Of a DNA stretch of 9,091 nt, positions 8,742 to 9,091 are shown one piece after another. The notes below the pieces were generated by a model, which worked only from the letters and a program-made list of their open reading frames with translations, was not told where the DNA came from and searched no databases. Origin of the DNA: Pirellulales bacterium (GTDB taxonomy: Bacteria; Planctomycetota; Planctomycetia; Pirellulales; Thermoguttaceae); the NCBI GenBank assembly GCA_030642635.1, contig DAOWNK010000123.1, positions 1-9,091 of the forward strand, given 5' to 3'. The stretch's first letter is position 1. Each line of letters starts with the position of its first letter. A program made the translations under genes and the position numbers.

Positions 8742-9091
8742 TTTTGTGTCGTCGATGTTTGCCGACGAACCTAAGCCGACCAAAAAGCCCGTAGTCCGTG
8801 CGGTGTTCGTGCGTCCGAACGTCGACCGCTACTGGATGGGCTGGCCGGGGGCCGCCTATGACATTAAAAGCCATCAGCGGCAGTACACAAAAGTGCTTAC
8901 CACTGCCGCCAAGGAGCTTGGAATCGACCTGGAGGTCATCGACGCGCCGTTGCACGATTCCAATACCGTCAACACGTTCCTCGAGAATCTCAAGAAGGCC
9001 GCGCCGGACGGTATCCTGATTGCCTGTATGAGCCTCAACCGCCCAAGTTGGCTTAACATCAACCACATCGCCGAGAATCGGGGAAAAATCC
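8623..9091 (+). CDS. Tat-exported protein, family not recognised (5' part only)
   Basis: The first 156 codons of a gene that continues past the right edge. The protein starts MQCENQQLQS; residues 18-26, IGRRRFVTS, fit the twin-arginine motif (R-R-x-F-V), then a moderately hydrophobic stretch follows and a likely cleavage after SSMFA (about residue 47). It would therefore be exported folded, perhaps with a cofactor. The mature start alternates strands and helices: VVRAVFVRPNV, QYTKVLTTAAKELGIDLEVI, NTFLENLKKAAPDGILIACM, a Rossmann-like or flavodoxin-like opening. It reminds me of the N-terminal domain of sugar isomerases or of periplasmic binding folds, but I cannot name the family. The coding frame differs from the fecR-like gene and overlaps it by 119 nt; a Met at 8668 just before the Tat motif is an alternative start. 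Being next to the sigma/anti-sigma pair, it may be a target of that sigma. Confidence 0.75.
   Translation, partial: MQCENQQLQSLCPLKMKIGRRRFVTSMGASALATEMGLFNFVSSMFADEPKPTKKPVVRAVFVRPNVDRYWMGWPGAAYDIKSHQRQYTKVLTTAAKELGIDLEVIDAPLHDSNTVNTFLENLKKAAPDGILIACMSLNRPSWLNINHIAENRGKI

Overview
The window is GC-rich DNA with the gene repertoire of a planctomycete or a related PVC-group bacterium. Three things point there: an ECF sigma factor of the Rhodopirellula/Verrucomicrobium type, a FecR-like anti-sigma protein carrying the phrase VDLGTEFG and a C-terminal malectin-like domain, and a very small lipoprotein ending in a DPFP-type tail. This assignment rests on remembered family features, not on a search.

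Layout. Minus strand, right to left: a LemA-family membrane protein (2347-2943) and, 7 nt further on, an HtpX-type M48 metalloprotease with a long C-terminal helical, TerB-like extension (378-2339). These two look like one operon with a plausible sigma70 promoter at 3033-3061. Beyond them is a 63-residue candidate lipoprotein (69-260) whose 3' end runs into a five-copy heptamer tandem array (73-107). The 392-bp divergent gap 2944-3335 is rich in inverted repeats and must hold the promoters for both directions.

Plus strand: a TonB-dependent outer-membrane receptor (3336-5510) overlaps by 17 nt a TonB-family energy transducer (5494-6270). After a 123-bp gap comes an ECF sigma factor (6394-6924). 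It shares an ATGA stop/start with a FecR/malectin anti-sigma-like membrane protein (6921-8741), whose start codon lies in a 15-bp repeat present three times. A Tat-exported protein of unrecognised family starts at 8623 inside the end of the fecR-like gene and runs off the right edge.

How it may work together. The receptor and transducer form a translationally coupled uptake pair, with ExbB/ExbD not in the window. The sigma and FecR-like proteins form a trans-envelope regulatory pair in which the periplasmic part may sense a carbohydrate. Together they resemble a Fec-type surface-signalling locus, but the receptor has no N-terminal signalling domain, so any link between the two modules is inference. 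No RNA genes, CRISPR arrays or insertion sequences were recognised.
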